From assembly GCF_907165205.1 (NCBI RefSeq), contig NC_058190.1:31771345-31835344 (forward strand): a DNA stretch of 64,000 nucleotides, given 5' to 3'. Under the pieces are notes generated by a model. The model had not been told where the DNA came from. It saw only the letters and a program-made list of their open reading frames with translations, and did not search any database. Shown piece after piece: positions 24,517 to 36,520 of the stretch. A program made the position numbers and the translations under genes. The DNA is from Coccinella septempunctata (taxonomy: Eukaryota; Arthropoda; Insecta; Coleoptera; Coccinellidae). The first letter of the stretch is position 1. Every line of letters starts with the position of its first letter.

Positions 24517-25449
24517 TATCCCTTTACCACCGTAGTCCAATAACAGTAGCGCTGTCACCGTTGCGCGGTCTGTGAGACCGCTTGTAAAAATACCTGTCAT
24601 TGAAATAATGAAATTGATATTTTTATTGAAATAACTGTATCTATTCGAGGATTGTTTCCGGACAAAAAAGAATCATGTTAGTTTTTTATATTTCATTTAA
24701 AAATTGTACAAAAAGGAGGAAATTTGTTGGATGTTGATGTTCTGCGCACTTTCTCAGGACCTTCAAATATCGCCCTATTAACAGAAAACGCATTACATAC
24801 AAATATCAAAATATTATTAGTATTCTCAAAAATGGTGATCAGGGATAACATTCACAAAAACTCATTTAGATAAGCAAGAAAAAATGAAAATTGCAAACAG
24901 TGAATTTAGCAAATTTTATGTCTACAATTTGTACAAATTTCACTAGCACAGTCCAAACGAGTTGGCTTATGAAAACATTTGCAGAAATACAATATCTTTC
25001 TTTCAATTTTGGGTGGTCACCTGTATTATATTTTTTTTTTCTTCCCATACTTGAGATTCATCGAAATCAGGAAGGGATAAAATTGGGGTACTTTCTAATT
25101 CTGGATCACCAAACCGAACTCTTTTCGGTGTGGGAGATGATTCACTCATCATAAGAGTTTCAAACGTACAAACTCGAATATCCAGAGTCCAAAAATGCCT
25201 CTCTGTATGTAAAGCGAGCAAAGTTCAAGTACAGACACAAACACCGTAGTCCGGCCTCACAAACCGCTACGTCATTTCAGATCTTATTTTCTTTCAAACC
25301 GTTACTACCAGAATTTGACACAGTGACGGAAGATGAGACCATTTGAAGGTAATGGAGAGACGGTGGGATATCATTGAATTGGGAATAAGTTAGAGCGAAT
25401 CAAATTTTTGCTGTGGTCTCACAGACCGCACTACGGCGGTTAAGGGATA
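24517..25449. mobile_element. DNA transposon with TATCCCTTWACCRCCGTAGT ends
   Basis: The left end TATCCCTTTACCACCGTAGT and the reverse complement of the right end TATCCCTTAACCGCCGTAGT are near-identical. Each is followed, within 50 bp or at once, by GCGGTCTGTGAGACC. A third copy of the end motif (CACCGTAGTCCGG) lies inside at about 25243. If TTTA/TTAA at 24523 and 25440 is the target duplication, this would be a TTAA-inserting (piggyBac-like) element of about 913 bp. Alternatively the TIR includes it. GCGGTCT/AGACCGC also forms a tight hairpin near the left end. No transposase is encoded. Confidence 0.65.
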
Positions 25450-26885
25450 TGCATTAGTCTGAAAGTTTTTTTACAGGCTCAAGCTGCCCCCGTACCACAA
25501 GCTCACGACAAGTGCACGACTCGGCAATAATCCTGTTTTTCCCCCTTTTTTCTGCCGTATCTTTAAGTCGAATAGTTGAGAATTTGTACCAAAGATGATC
25601 AGTATTCTCTGTATGAACATCTTGTTAACACGAAAACTGTCGGGTGTAATTAGATTGCCAGCAACGCCTCATCGAATTAGACATCGATAAGTTGTCGATA
25701 GATTGTCGATCGATCGTGGTACCACTGCTGGTCTTCATAAATATGCAGAGCAGCCTTCCTAAACTGGCCTAAGCAAGCTAGATTTTGCAAAATAACTTGA
25801 CCGCAGCGTTCCTTCATGCGGACTGTTTGCACAAATGGCTGAGTGTATGATGGGTTTTTATGTCACGCGTAGATCTGAGATGAAACTGGCAGTGTTTTTG
25901 CTCGCTTATTCTTGAACCAGAGCGTTTGCCCAGTTGTTTGTGTTCGAACTTTGATTCCCAAATATTTCAATGCAGAGTACAAGATTTCAGCTTTATCGAA
26001 TCTGAATTTTCAATACAATTGGAAGTAAGTCACTCTACTTTCAAGGTACCGATACAAAGTCTTGAACAATTTTTCGAAGATCTTGTTACTAGATTGTAGA
26101 TATTAGGGGTAATTGCATTGCACTGCAACCTTATAACTATTATAACCTGCATCCCCAATTTCCAGAGTTTTAAAGAATTTCGATGAGCTTACTTTCTCAC
26201 TCCTACAAGTGTTTCGACCGAAGCTTTTTTATGAGTAAGCTTGCTATGACGAGTCATTCCATCACCAGGGGATCCAGGGTTTCTTTCTACTCCCCACAGA
26301 ATCTTCACTCGTCAGTTTCTGATAGATCCATTCTCATTAGGTGAATCCTGAAGCGATAATAGGTACCCTGTAAATAATCCAATAAGGATGTGTAGCACAT
26401 TCTTGCACATACTTAGGTGTTGAAGTTTCAAAGGTACTTCTTGGAATGATCTAGCCTCGAACGATTCTGTCAACGGTCAGAGTAGATATTTCTCTTTCCT
26501 TCTCTTGATACTCTCTCTTGTAGGTTCATTTTCCTATGCCTATACATAAAGGTTCTGGGTCAGTGGAAGGAGTTTGTGCTCCTTTGTTGTCAAGTGTGTT
26601 GACTTCTTCATTTCCCTTGCCCCAGAGACTGGAAACGCAGACTAAACAAACCTTTTTATTCTTGTATATTTGGTTTTCGTATGCATTCCCTCACCATATA
26701 GAATCGATGAGCTTTGATTGCTGCCTGGATGTCATAATGTATCACTTACACTAAGTTGCAGGAACGTCAATTATAATTGAATTAAAATATTCTATAATGT
26801 CTTCTGCGTGTCCTTCTATTGAATTGGAATAATTGGTTTTTGGCTTGAGGACTGGCCAAATCAAACAAATCCTTTTTGAATTGTC

Positions 26886-26914
26886 GACGTTTCGATGACC
26901 ATAGATAATTTCAG
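26886..26914 (-). other. Degenerate hammerhead-like motif
   Basis: On the minus strand CTGAAAT is followed by a short complementary stretch (TAT..ATC) and then GAAACGTC. The GAAAC and GTC parts fit a hammerhead, but the CUGANGA core is broken (CTGAAAT). At best it is a decayed relative of the motifs at 32458, 44737 and 56002. Confidence 0.3.
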
Positions 26915-29900
26915 ATAATAAACCAATTCTTGTCATAAAGAATCAGAAATCAATCGAAGGCTTCCTGAGCCGGATCATCTATTTGTTCACATACATATTG
27001 CTCTGTTTTCATTTATATTGAGAATAATTTATGGTGAATAAATATTATTATTACTTTTGAAAATTTGAATCTAAACAATAATATGGAACGAATGAAACAC
27101 ATTGATATCATTACGATATTAACGATTATTTATTTCTAATTTTTTTTTAACAAACCACTGTGAACAGTACTGAGAGATTCTACATCAGTTCTCAAAGTTA
27201 TTGTATGATTCATCGAGATATGAATCATCTCACTAATACATCGCTTGAAATTATTATTTTCCCTGTCTAATATTTCTACATTTTCGAAGTTATGATTATT
27301 TTCTTAATTGTGGGCGGTAGGGTTGTTTTTTCAATTTTATTTTTATTGCTTTCTCTGCAATCATGAGAGTGTTGGTATATTCTTTTCTTCAAATATTGTT
27401 TTGTCATAGCGACATATGGAATAGGGTGATAGTTATCGATTTTTTGTTTTTTTTGTGTGGCTTACGTAAATTGAGAATTCAATCTAGTCCTCATTACCCC
27501 TTTGACCAATATACATATAAAGTGAAACCAAATCGTATATCCGAATCACTAACGGTAACAGACATTGCCTACTGTTGAAGTAGTACAAAATTATGTTTCG
27601 ACCATGAACTTGACATCGAGGAACTTGAGATCCACTTGAGCATTTACGATTTAATTATCCTGTAGAACTCGAGAATTATTCTTATCAGGTTATTGAATTT
27701 CATACTTCTTCAACAAAGTTGAATTTCTTCTACATTACAGAAATTGAGAATCCGTTATATTAAAATTAAAAACAATGCTATTATTTCAATAAACAGGACG
27801 ATACTACTTTGCATTTTAGGATTCTGTTTTCGAGTACCTTGAAATATCTGTAATTAGACTTTCTCAGAGTTTCTAAGCAATTTGATTTCTGATCGAAAAA
27901 TAAGGGATAGTCCAGTGAACTTTTGAGGTAGAAATCAAATTTGTTTTATCCTTTTCTATATCAATAGTACATTGAATTCAATACATCGAAGTTCTGATAT
28001 TCACCTTGGTTTCGATATGGAGAAAAATTACAAAATTTTTGTTCATAACCAATCAGAATTCTTTCAATCTGTTGGTCAATCAATACATTCTTGAATTGAA
28101 ATTGTGACAGTTTTCTTTTTCAGACATGTACCTATCTAACTGAAACAATTTGCATAAACAGAATTTCCTAGTCAGGAACTGTCATTTTCTTCAAAACCAC
28201 CGTGGACTACGATGATATTCGAAATCCAAATCATTTTGAGGGCTAAAATTGAATAATTGACGAATCTCCAAATATATTTTTACCGACAAAAATCTAATAT
28301 GTTTTTTATTGAATGAGCACTGCCGAACAAGTGATTAAGTTATATGAATTCGAATTTCGGATAATTATTATCAATATATTTCTAATTATTGAAGAATCAA
28401 TGGATGAGATGATGAAACAATTGACTCTAAGTTGCTAAATTTTGAAGCACGCATGAACCGGAAAATAAAAAATGTATCAGAAGAATCGTCTTGTTTCTTA
28501 TTTGCTCCAATTAGTGATAAAGAACAAAATAGAAGGAAAACGAGAACCTAGGAAGGAGACACTCCTGGATGGAAAATATCGTAGACTGGACAGGAATAAA
28601 CGTCCAAACATTAGTCCACACCGCTCAAAATAGGGACCAATTTGCTATGGTCATGGCTAATCTTCATTAGAAGAGGACTAAAAACACCTTTTATGTATTT
28701 CTTAGTTACCAGTCGTAATTTATCTGATATAACAGGAATTAAACTGAATAAGCTACTTGCCAATGCTTCCGCACTTCCCAAAACACTTGTCCTCACTTTA
28801 TCTTCGCATGAAATTATGTTCGATATCTAATTTCATGTTCACTGAAATTAATTAGGAATACACAGATTGCTTATTTTAGGTCCCATTTTCTGAGTCTGGA
28901 CCTGAAATTTCAAACTGAGGCATATGGTTAATACATAATAGTTAAGAACAGCTGATAAGTGTACTCAATTCAATCCATGGAAAATCATCGAAGCTATAGA
29001 GGACAAAAATTTCATGTCTAAAGTCTTGATGAGTTATACTGTTATATGAGTTCGTAAAGTAACTCACCGAATATCCTATATACTTTTAATAATCATTGAT
29101 ATTTATAAGGGAAATTATGGCACAACATAAAAAATGATAATCATGTTTTCATATCACACCCTATCTCCACATTTATGCCCATGTTCAAGATGTCATTATC
29201 TTTTAATGGTAGAACACGAAATGCATCATCAAAATCAGGACCTTATCGAAGAAACAATTAATTTAGTGATGGTCTTGTTTCGGTGCTCATTCCGCTATCT
29301 ATAACCGAATAAAACCGAAGCAATAGGACTGTTTGTAGGGGTAAAGGAATCAGAGACTGTGAAAAGTTCGAAAACCCTGGGTCGACTCTTTTGTATAAGA
29401 CATTCAAGGTATTAATTCAACGTTGCGGTAAAAGCTCCGACACTCGGTAATTTGATAGTAGATCGTTAATATACTTGGTTCAATCACGGTTTTGAAGCAC
29501 CTATAGAACAAGGCTCATCTGCCTTCTTTCACGATGAAAGGAGAATGGAGATGAAACAATTTGTGGAAACCTCGCAACTTGAGGAGCTTCAGGTGCGAGA
29601 GAAAGATTAAACGAGGATATTGAGCGAAGTACGGTAAGCTCTCAGCCGATTATATAACGTCGCTTATGATTTACAAGTTATGTTTAGAAAATATCTTCAC
29701 TGCACAATTTTTTCTGATACCCACTAATAATTTATAATAATTGGCTTCCCATCATCAATCAATTGTGTTTTCATTATTTCAGCTTTGAACATTCAGAAAA
29801 CAAATACTTGATTGACTGAGAAAATTAGTGAACAATTCGCTGTCGAATCGGCAAAGAAAATTACAACCTGCCCTTTAAATTTTCATATGATATCATTACT

Positions 29901-30267
29901 AGCCCAATCCCGAATAACGAAAATAAATAAATCTTACGACAAATTTTGGAACATCAATTATTCACGTCAACAACCCTTCGATGTAAATATCAGAGCGAAT
30001 CTACAGGTTGGACTATATAAAATGATAACATCCGAAAATTTCCACTTTTGTGAGCATCCGGAAAATTCCGAAATGGGTCGATCCCTATTTGAAAGGGGAA
30101 ATGCTTTGATTGCAAATTCATGAGTGTATGATCATCACCCTAAGCTCCCTAAGATTCAAGAATTCTTTTGCGGACGGAATTAATTTTCTTGATAATTTTT
30201 CGCATCGTTAATTGAACGATAGTTCTGAAATCTGATTTAAATAATTATTTAACCAATCATTAATGGC

Positions 30268-30345
30268 AGCGATTAATGATTGACATATTTTAACGTGCTT
30301 GCTTAGCTCGCACGTTAATGTTCGAGATCATTAATCGCTCAATTA
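30268..30345. repeat. Imperfect 78-bp hairpin
   Basis: GCGATTAATGAT and TTAACGTGC on the left are answered by GCACGTTAA and ATCATTAATCGC on the right. The loop TTGCTTAGCTC is short. It could be the core of a small fold-back element or, less likely, a structured RNA. Confidence 0.5.
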
Positions 30346-31054
30346 ATAAACGAGTTGATTACAAGATTTTTCCGTCGACCACATTTTAAATTGAATGTGA
30401 ATTCTTGATTGCAAAAATTTTCTATCGATACCTAATCAAATTTGACACCTTATTAACTTTCTCTGTAATATCGGAATGTTAATATTTATGCGGCCGATCG
30501 AACAATTCGAGAAGTCCATAGAGGGCATATTCGAGTTGTGACATTTTGAGTAAATCACATTGATATTATACCCTATAATATCTGTTAAAGAATGTGTGTT
30601 TAGCTGGTGGAAGCTGGAGTTGTAGTACATAGATATATTGATTACTCTTTAACCATCATAATTTTTCTGCAACCTCCACAATTCATCTCTTTCCAATTCA
30701 CCCGCTAGGTACTACGAAAATCAATGCGACATACAAATGAAATAATTATTTGGGAAGCAGCTGAATACTTCTATGTTCGATTTCCCATGACAATAATGCA
30801 TTGATAGGAAATTAACCAATAAAAGGGTTCATTAACAGCTAATTTCGTGTAGGTTAATTAGTAAGAGGTCGGCGGAAAAAAGTATTTATGTTTCAAAATT
30901 TTCAATTGAAGTTTCACTGACTCATGTTTATGACAATCATCAATGAGTCATTCATTAATTCACACAAAAAAAGTCAGAGGCGAAAGATTTATAAGTTGAA
31001 GTGTATAATGAACTGGCCGCTAAATTTTCTCGTGAAATTGTTATTACAACAATA

Positions 31055-32034
31055 CAGAGTGAGTCAAAAATGTGTACCGAGCTTTCCTATGGGTACATTG
31101 GAAAATAAGTATAGTTCTCGGTATAGTTTGATGAATAAATTCATGTCCAAATTGCATATTAAGGGAGATATATCTTTACAAAGTGAATAAAAGGAAAAAA
31201 ATTTCTCGGAATATCTTTTAAACGGTTAATGCCTCTAGATTGAAATTTCGTGTAAAACTGTATGTTGTCAAAATACATTTTTCATTACACTTCTATATTT
31301 ATGATCGTTATAAAGATTGTTTTTAGAGGATGAGTCATGATTTTTGGGACAATATCTTTCGTTTCGTATTCGTTTTGGTAAAAATATAGAAAAGCATTCG
31401 ATGGAGCGAAAAAAAATTACATGAAAAAAGTACTACTATCCAAATACAAAAAATTTAACCGTTTTCTAGATATTCGAGTTTTTGTAGTCACATGATGTCA
31501 GCAGATTCATTCATCGCGAGATTCATCAATATATATTCTGTTCTTAATTTTGTCCATGATATAACCTTCCTGTGCCGTTGATTAACAAAAAGTACATAAT
31601 GATCTCGCAATGAATTAATCTGATGACATCATGTGACTACGAAAAAGTAAATATCTCGAAAACGGCTAAATTTTTTTAATTTGGATAAGAGTAATTTTTT
31701 TTGCTCCATCGAATGCTTCTATTTTTGTCACCAAAACGAATACAACGAAAGAAGTTGTATCAAAAAATTATTTCTCAACCTCTAAAAACACCCTTTATAA
31801 CAATTACAGAACTGTAATGAAAAATGTATTTCAGCAACATACATTTCATGAAATTTCAATCTGGTGGCACTTACCGTTTAGAAATTATTCGGAGAATTTT
31901 TTAATTTTATCTACTTTGAAAGGATATACTTCCCTTAATATGCAATTTGGGTTATCAGATTTCATCAAACTATACTTATTTTTCAATTTACTATCACTCA
32001 CAGAAAGCTCGGTACACATTTTTGACTCACCCTG
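31055..32034. mobile_element. 980-bp fully palindromic Tc1/mariner-type MITE
   Basis: The ends are CAGAGTGAGTCAAAAATG (left) and CAGGGTGAGTCAAAAATG (right, reverse-complemented), each next to TA (31053-31054 and 32035-32036). The inverted arms run nearly to the centre at about 31545. Shared blocks include GTGTACCGAGCTTTC, TTAATATGCAATTTG / CAAATTGCATATTAA, CATCGAATGC and CACATGATGTCA. With almost no unique middle this is a fold-back element. It encodes no transposase. The 88- and 110-codon frames in its two arms are artefacts of the repeat. Confidence 0.85.
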
Positions 32035-32100
32035 TATGATACCACAAAAAGCAACCGTCATATTTTTACTTATAGAGAATAGCAATGAAACTGTTGAGCG

Positions 32101-32183
32101 AAAAGACAGAGTCACTTTCATTTCACACATCTTATGGGCTTTTTTATAGAAAGATGTGTGAAATGAAAGTGACTCTGTCTTTT
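32101..32183. repeat. Perfect 33-bp-stem hairpin
   Basis: Positions 32101-32133 and 32151-32183 are exact reverse complements (33 bp, containing AGACAGAGTCACTTTC), separated by a 17-base loop. It lies just outside the MITE ending at 32034. No mismatch has accumulated, so it is young or maintained. It may be a snap-back replication product, a minimal MITE or a small-RNA precursor. Confidence 0.85.
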
Positions 32184-32280
32184 CTCTCTGTCTTTTTATT
32201 TAGATACGCACAATAGGAGTCTGGTAAAAGTAATGATATCGATTGAAATTTATTCTGGGAGGATTCTGCATTTCTTAATA

Positions 32281-32569
32281 AACTTTTTAGGGTTTTCACT
32301 CCCACTCTCTGAAACAAAATCAATTAAAAATGAAATAAACGATTTGCTCCTGCTTAAATTCTTGCACCTATTTGTCAGGAGCAAATCAACTAGAAAAAAT
32401 TGTTGCCTGACAATGAACTGAAACTAAAGAACGTTCAAATTATAATTTATGTTGTAACGTTTCGGAGTCTATATCAGACTCCTTCATCAGACGAAAAATC
32501 AATTTTCGAAAATCTTCTGAATTGTAGCTTTTGTTTGGCATTAATTGGGAGTGAAAACCCTAAAAAGTT
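32281..32569 (-). mobile_element. Small element with 24-bp inverted ends and a hammerhead-like motif
   Basis: Positions 32281-32304 and 32546-32569 are exact inverted repeats (AACTTTTTAGGGTTTTCACT...). Between them on the minus strand lies CTGATGA, a GGAGTC/GACTCC stem and GAAACG (32458-32490). A 12-bp hairpin (GATTTGCTCCTG / CAGGAGCAAATC, 32341-32387) lies downstream of it. The part 32356-32521 recurs in the opposite strand sense at 55977-56127. Motifs of this form follow the coding region of many Penelope-like elements, so a Penelope-derived tail is my best guess. Confidence 0.55.
32458..32490 (-). ncRNA. Hammerhead-like motif
   Basis: The minus strand reads CTGATGA, one extra A, a six-pair stem II (GGAGTC/GACTCC with a seven-base loop), then GAAACGTT. 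The extra base before stem II and the lack of a proven stem I make activity doubtful. The same form at 56002-56033 shows that stem II is conserved between copies. Confidence 0.45.
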
Positions 32570-33811
32570 CATTAAAAAGTAATGAATTTGTATGCTCACA
32601 CTGTGATCACTAGGACACTGAAGGTTGAGTGATTCATAATTTTTCAGGTTTTTATCTATTTTACATCGTAGATTTCTTCTTTTTTCTCGATGATTTTTTC
32701 TGTTTCGAAACTGTTATGCATTCACAACAAGAGAAACTGCCATGAAAACCTAAATAAAAAACATGTTTTACAATAGTTTAGTGTGTAACGAGACTATACA
32801 CAATTGAAGTTTGATAGAAAACAGCGGATTTGGCATGTAGGTACTTTTTCTCCTCCTAAGCACCTCGACTCCCGTTATTCAAAAGCAATATATTCATTGA
32901 AGTCCGTGATTTTATTACGGAGTTTCGCTGAAATGCACAAGGAGATTACGGATGAATATTAAATAACGAATCGATCTCCTTCCACCATTCATCCAGAGGA
33001 GGCTTTGACATCTCAAGTACTCAGTATTCATGAGCGAACTTGGAAACCTTCCAGTGTGACGATCATTAATGAATACCTAAAACAAATACTCTACTAGCAA
33101 ATCACTGAAATGGAATCGGATTCAGTTGAACAATTCCTGATAACCTTTTGATGAACGTGGCGAAAAACCCTAAACGAACACACCAGAGCGGTGTGTCATT
33201 TTCGAAATTACATTTCTCGTATACAATACCACCAAAGATAAGCTGAAATTGTAACTGGTAATGCTGCGTGTACATTTCTGTAACGTTTGGAATGGATGCG
33301 CGCTGAATCTGAATCGAAATTGCATTATCGTGATTTTTTCTCTAATCGGCTAATAGACCAAGCGTTGGTGAACATTTTTTACAGGCCCATACAGGGTGTG
33401 GCATTTAATTTGAGACAGTAAATTATCTCAAAAACTATGTTCTTCGGTTAAAATGTTTCAAATTATATCAATGGGGAAAGAGAATGATCATATTTTGTTT
33501 CAAACTTGACCTTGACTTCAAGGTTAATTCAATGTCAACTGGCTTTTTTTATTGAAAAGGTATATATTTCATTATCTATAAAAAAGTGCTAACTTTCGCT
33601 TGAAATTAGTTTCAATCGGATTTCATATTCAAAAGATATTTATGAATTATTTGCAGATCAGAGCATCACCCAAGAAAAATCTATTCAACTATTCTATGAT
33701 CAGAAATACTTAAATGAAACATGTTCACTTAGACTTCTCGTCTAAGTAAATGTGAGTTTCATTTTTACGCATATGTATTATTAGTTCTGGAGCATGGTGA
33801 TATTCAACCTA
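32570..33811. other. Unassigned DNA with an orphan MITE end
   Basis: No gene is visible. TACAGGGTGTGGCATTTAA at about 33392 is a typical Tc1/mariner-type MITE terminus without a visible partner. A hairpin with an eight-base-pair stem (ACTTAGAC / GTCTAAGT) extended by ATGAAAC/GTTTCAT lies at 33716-33763. Confidence 0.4.
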
Positions 33812-33838
33812 TTTATTTATTTATTTATTTATTTATAT
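33812..33838. repeat. (TTTA)n microsatellite
   Basis: Six to seven consecutive TTTA units, not attached to any element end that I can see. Confidence 0.9.
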
Positions 33839-33960
33839 AGTTTACACAAGCCGAGGTATAACCCTAGTGGCCCAAAACAAATGGAACAAAAGAAGAGATA
33901 CAGAATGCAGAAAAATAGTTATTTTTATGATACGAGTGTTGTTATGAAATGCATTTTGAA

Positions 33961-34220
33961 GTTTTGTCAATCCAAATTCTCCTTTTTCATTATCAGAATA
34001 GGAGACTTGTACAAAAAACATTGTATGGTATTTGTGTTAAAAGTGATGTTTTATTTTGTGAATGAAAAAGTTTGTGGAATGAGCGGAGCGAATTGAACAA
34101 TTTCACGAACAAGTTTTGTCATTCCAAATTCGCCTATTTCATTATCAAAATAGGGCAGTTGTACAAAAAACATTGTATGGTATTTGTGTTAAAAGTGATA
34201 GTTTATTTTGTGAGTTAGTT
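33961..34220. repeat. Tandem duplication, 152-bp period
   Basis: 33961-34068 and 34113-34220 match at about 90 percent. Both contain GTTTTGTCAWTCCAAATTC, TTTCATTATCA and a perfect ACATTGTATGGTATTTGTG stretch. The reading frames at 33794-34096 and 34116-34424 share residues only because of this duplication. Confidence 0.85.
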
Positions 34221-36188
34221 CGTATCGTTTGTATCAGTGGCGTTTCAAATTTTTCTACCAGCATCATTCGAATGGGAAATGGCGTTCAGTTATTTCTTGA
34301 ATTTTTGTTTGTTCGTTGTCGATTCCCGTTAAAATTGTTTGAGGGCACAAAAAGATCACAGGTCAATTTTTTGAGATACAGGATGTCAAAGTTATGCAGA
34401 AGTGAATCTTTCGGCTCAAAATAATTATTATTTGAGTTGAATCAGATCATATATTTTGTTCCTACAAGTTTTATTTTCAATTCCTCATTTTTTCATAGAG
34501 ATTTCAAGACGATTAACATATTGTTGTAGATACCTTTGTCAGGTGTGATACCTACCTCATTGAGAATTCGTACAACACTAAAATAAAATTGAGTTTCAAC
34601 AAAATACTGATATCTTATAGGGAAGAATATTAGTAGCCTTTACTCTGTAACTAAACACATGAGGGTTGGAAGAACGTTTAATAAAACTTTCCTCCAAGGT
34701 TCCATGAGGCCACTGACGAAAAAAAGCTAGGATGCTTGAATTTTTCTGTTGAGGTGTAAATTTTTTTATGTACGCCAATTATCCATTTGGTATGCCATCA
34801 TTGCTCAAGTTTTGAGGTCGATATAACTTCTGTTCCAGTAAGAATAATATTTTGGGATTTCCAGATTTTTTCTAGGTTATGAAGACACCTATTCATTTTC
34901 ATTTCATTAAAAGTTTATGAATATATTCCTATTACTTATTATATTTCAAACAGTATATTCCTCACTGAATAACAACATTATAAGCTCCACATGAGACTAC
35001 TTGAAATTTCACCTTTCGACTTTGTACCTCTGGAATGATTCATTCAAATATTTTGAAAAATAACAACACAATGTATTCCATGTATGAACGAAGCGGACCT
35101 GTATATTTTTTGTTCGAAGCATGAAAGCTCTTCTTGATACCCTTGAATTTTCGATCTAATAATTATAATTACTTAAGTCGTTTCTTGTGAAATTGAACCA
35201 TCATCTGAATTATAGAGATAAGTGGAATACTCTGCTAATCTGCAGAATCTTTCAGCTAGGAATATCACAATATTTATGGCTGTTAACCGCTTGCCTTCCG
35301 AGACAGGAAACACTCAAACACCTCTCCATCAGATGATAGCTGTTATGGCTCCGAGTTTATGCGATCAAAGTTCATAGCCTAATATAATCAAATTCCTGAA
35401 GGAGTTACGATATAGTGAAGATGTGGGGATATTACTCAGGATATTATCATCCAACATGTGGCCTAGAGGTAGAGGTAGAGCTGACTGACTCCATTATAAT
35501 ACATCGTTATTCTATAGGTCTTTTCATCTTATGTTGGATTCAGCTGGCGGCGAAAATGTAACCCATTTTTCCTAAGAGCCCCGATAATGTCTTTTCTGGT
35601 ACATAATTTCGATTTTACGGCCGCTGGAATTCAAGTTGGTTCTGGTTTTTATGTTACTGCGGCTCCCTATTGTTTTTGAGACGATTATACTTTATTTTTT
35701 CCTTCGTTTGTTTTATTTCGGGACCAATCCCGTAAATTCAATTATGTGTGTGCTTTCTGTTGATAGCACTAATCCCATATATTGGAATTCGAGTCAGTTT
35801 CGTCATTTATCTTTATGACCGTGGATGGGAATTTATTCTGCACCCGAAATGAAACTAATTCAACGAATTAATCTATGAAAATCATGTACCGTCCATAACC
35901 AACGCCTGTCGATTGTGATAATTGAAAATGATATCTTCACAATTATTCTCTACTGCTTTTATTGTGAAACAGATGTTGTGAACAAATTTTGCACGATTAC
36001 ACGGTATGGAACTATTTTCAAATGCCTATCATTTTGTCCTTCTTTTTTACCTTCAATGCCCTTTTGCACAGATTTATTTAAGGTATCCTTAACTTAATTG
36101 CCTATTTTGCCTATTTTTCTGATTTCTATTGCAGTCACGAAAGCAATCACTGAAATATGTATGTACGTTAAGCATTCATCTAAATGTT
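34221..36188. other. Unassigned DNA
   Basis: No gene, known repeat or element end is recognised in this stretch. Confidence 0.4.
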
Positions 36189-36520
36189 TTCAGAGGAAAT
36201 AATCTAAAGGTGTCAAGTCTGGGGAGTGCGGTGGCCGTCTTCTACCCATCCATTTCTCTTGGAAATGATCAGTGAGCTATTGCCGCACTGAATGAAAGCA
36301 ATGTGGTAGATCTCCATCTAGTTGGTAGTGAATGAGGCCACCACGCTTCCCAGACTTGACACCTTTTTTCCTCTGGGAACATTTGAAGTCAGTTGCGTAT
36401 TGAACATAGCCCCGAGATCTAGAAGAATTGAAAATGAGAATACGTAGAGCATGAAGAAATATTCAAGCTGATGTTCTCCAAAGAGTAAGGGCGGAGTTTG
36501 AAAATGAGTTGCTTATATTT
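36189..36520 (+). pseudogene. Fold-back transposase fragment of the mariner/Tc1 group
   Basis: The plus strand from about 36333 reads 'PPRFPDLTPFFLWEHLKSVAY' less its last residue, then 'DLEELKMRIRRA' and 'NIQADVLQRVRAEFENELL'. This is the C-terminal end of a DDE transposase of the uncharacterised insect mariner-like group. It has stop codons and has lost the residues around the third catalytic aspartate. The minus strand from 36330 to 36190 repeats the same region with a different state: a 'LDGDLPH' box, 'SVRQ', then 'PPHSPDLTPLDYFL', which keeps that aspartate. The two pieces meet head to head near 36330, so an inversion or snap-back duplication joined two transposase fragments. Neither can be functional. 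Confidence 0.75.

Larger units (their letters stand above)
25450..31052. other. Long unassigned stretch
   Basis: No gene is recognised in this 5.6 kb. The 103-codon frame at 29812-30123 and the paired frames near 28611-28830 show no family features. A PLE-type CTGAAAT..GAAACGTC motif lies at 26886-26914 (minus), and an imperfect hairpin at 30268-30345. The rest looks like unique AT-rich DNA. Confidence 0.4.

Noticed and set aside
31885..32149. Frames in the arms of the 31-kb palindrome as proteins
   Set aside because: They are artefacts of the inverted repeat; the element is non-coding.
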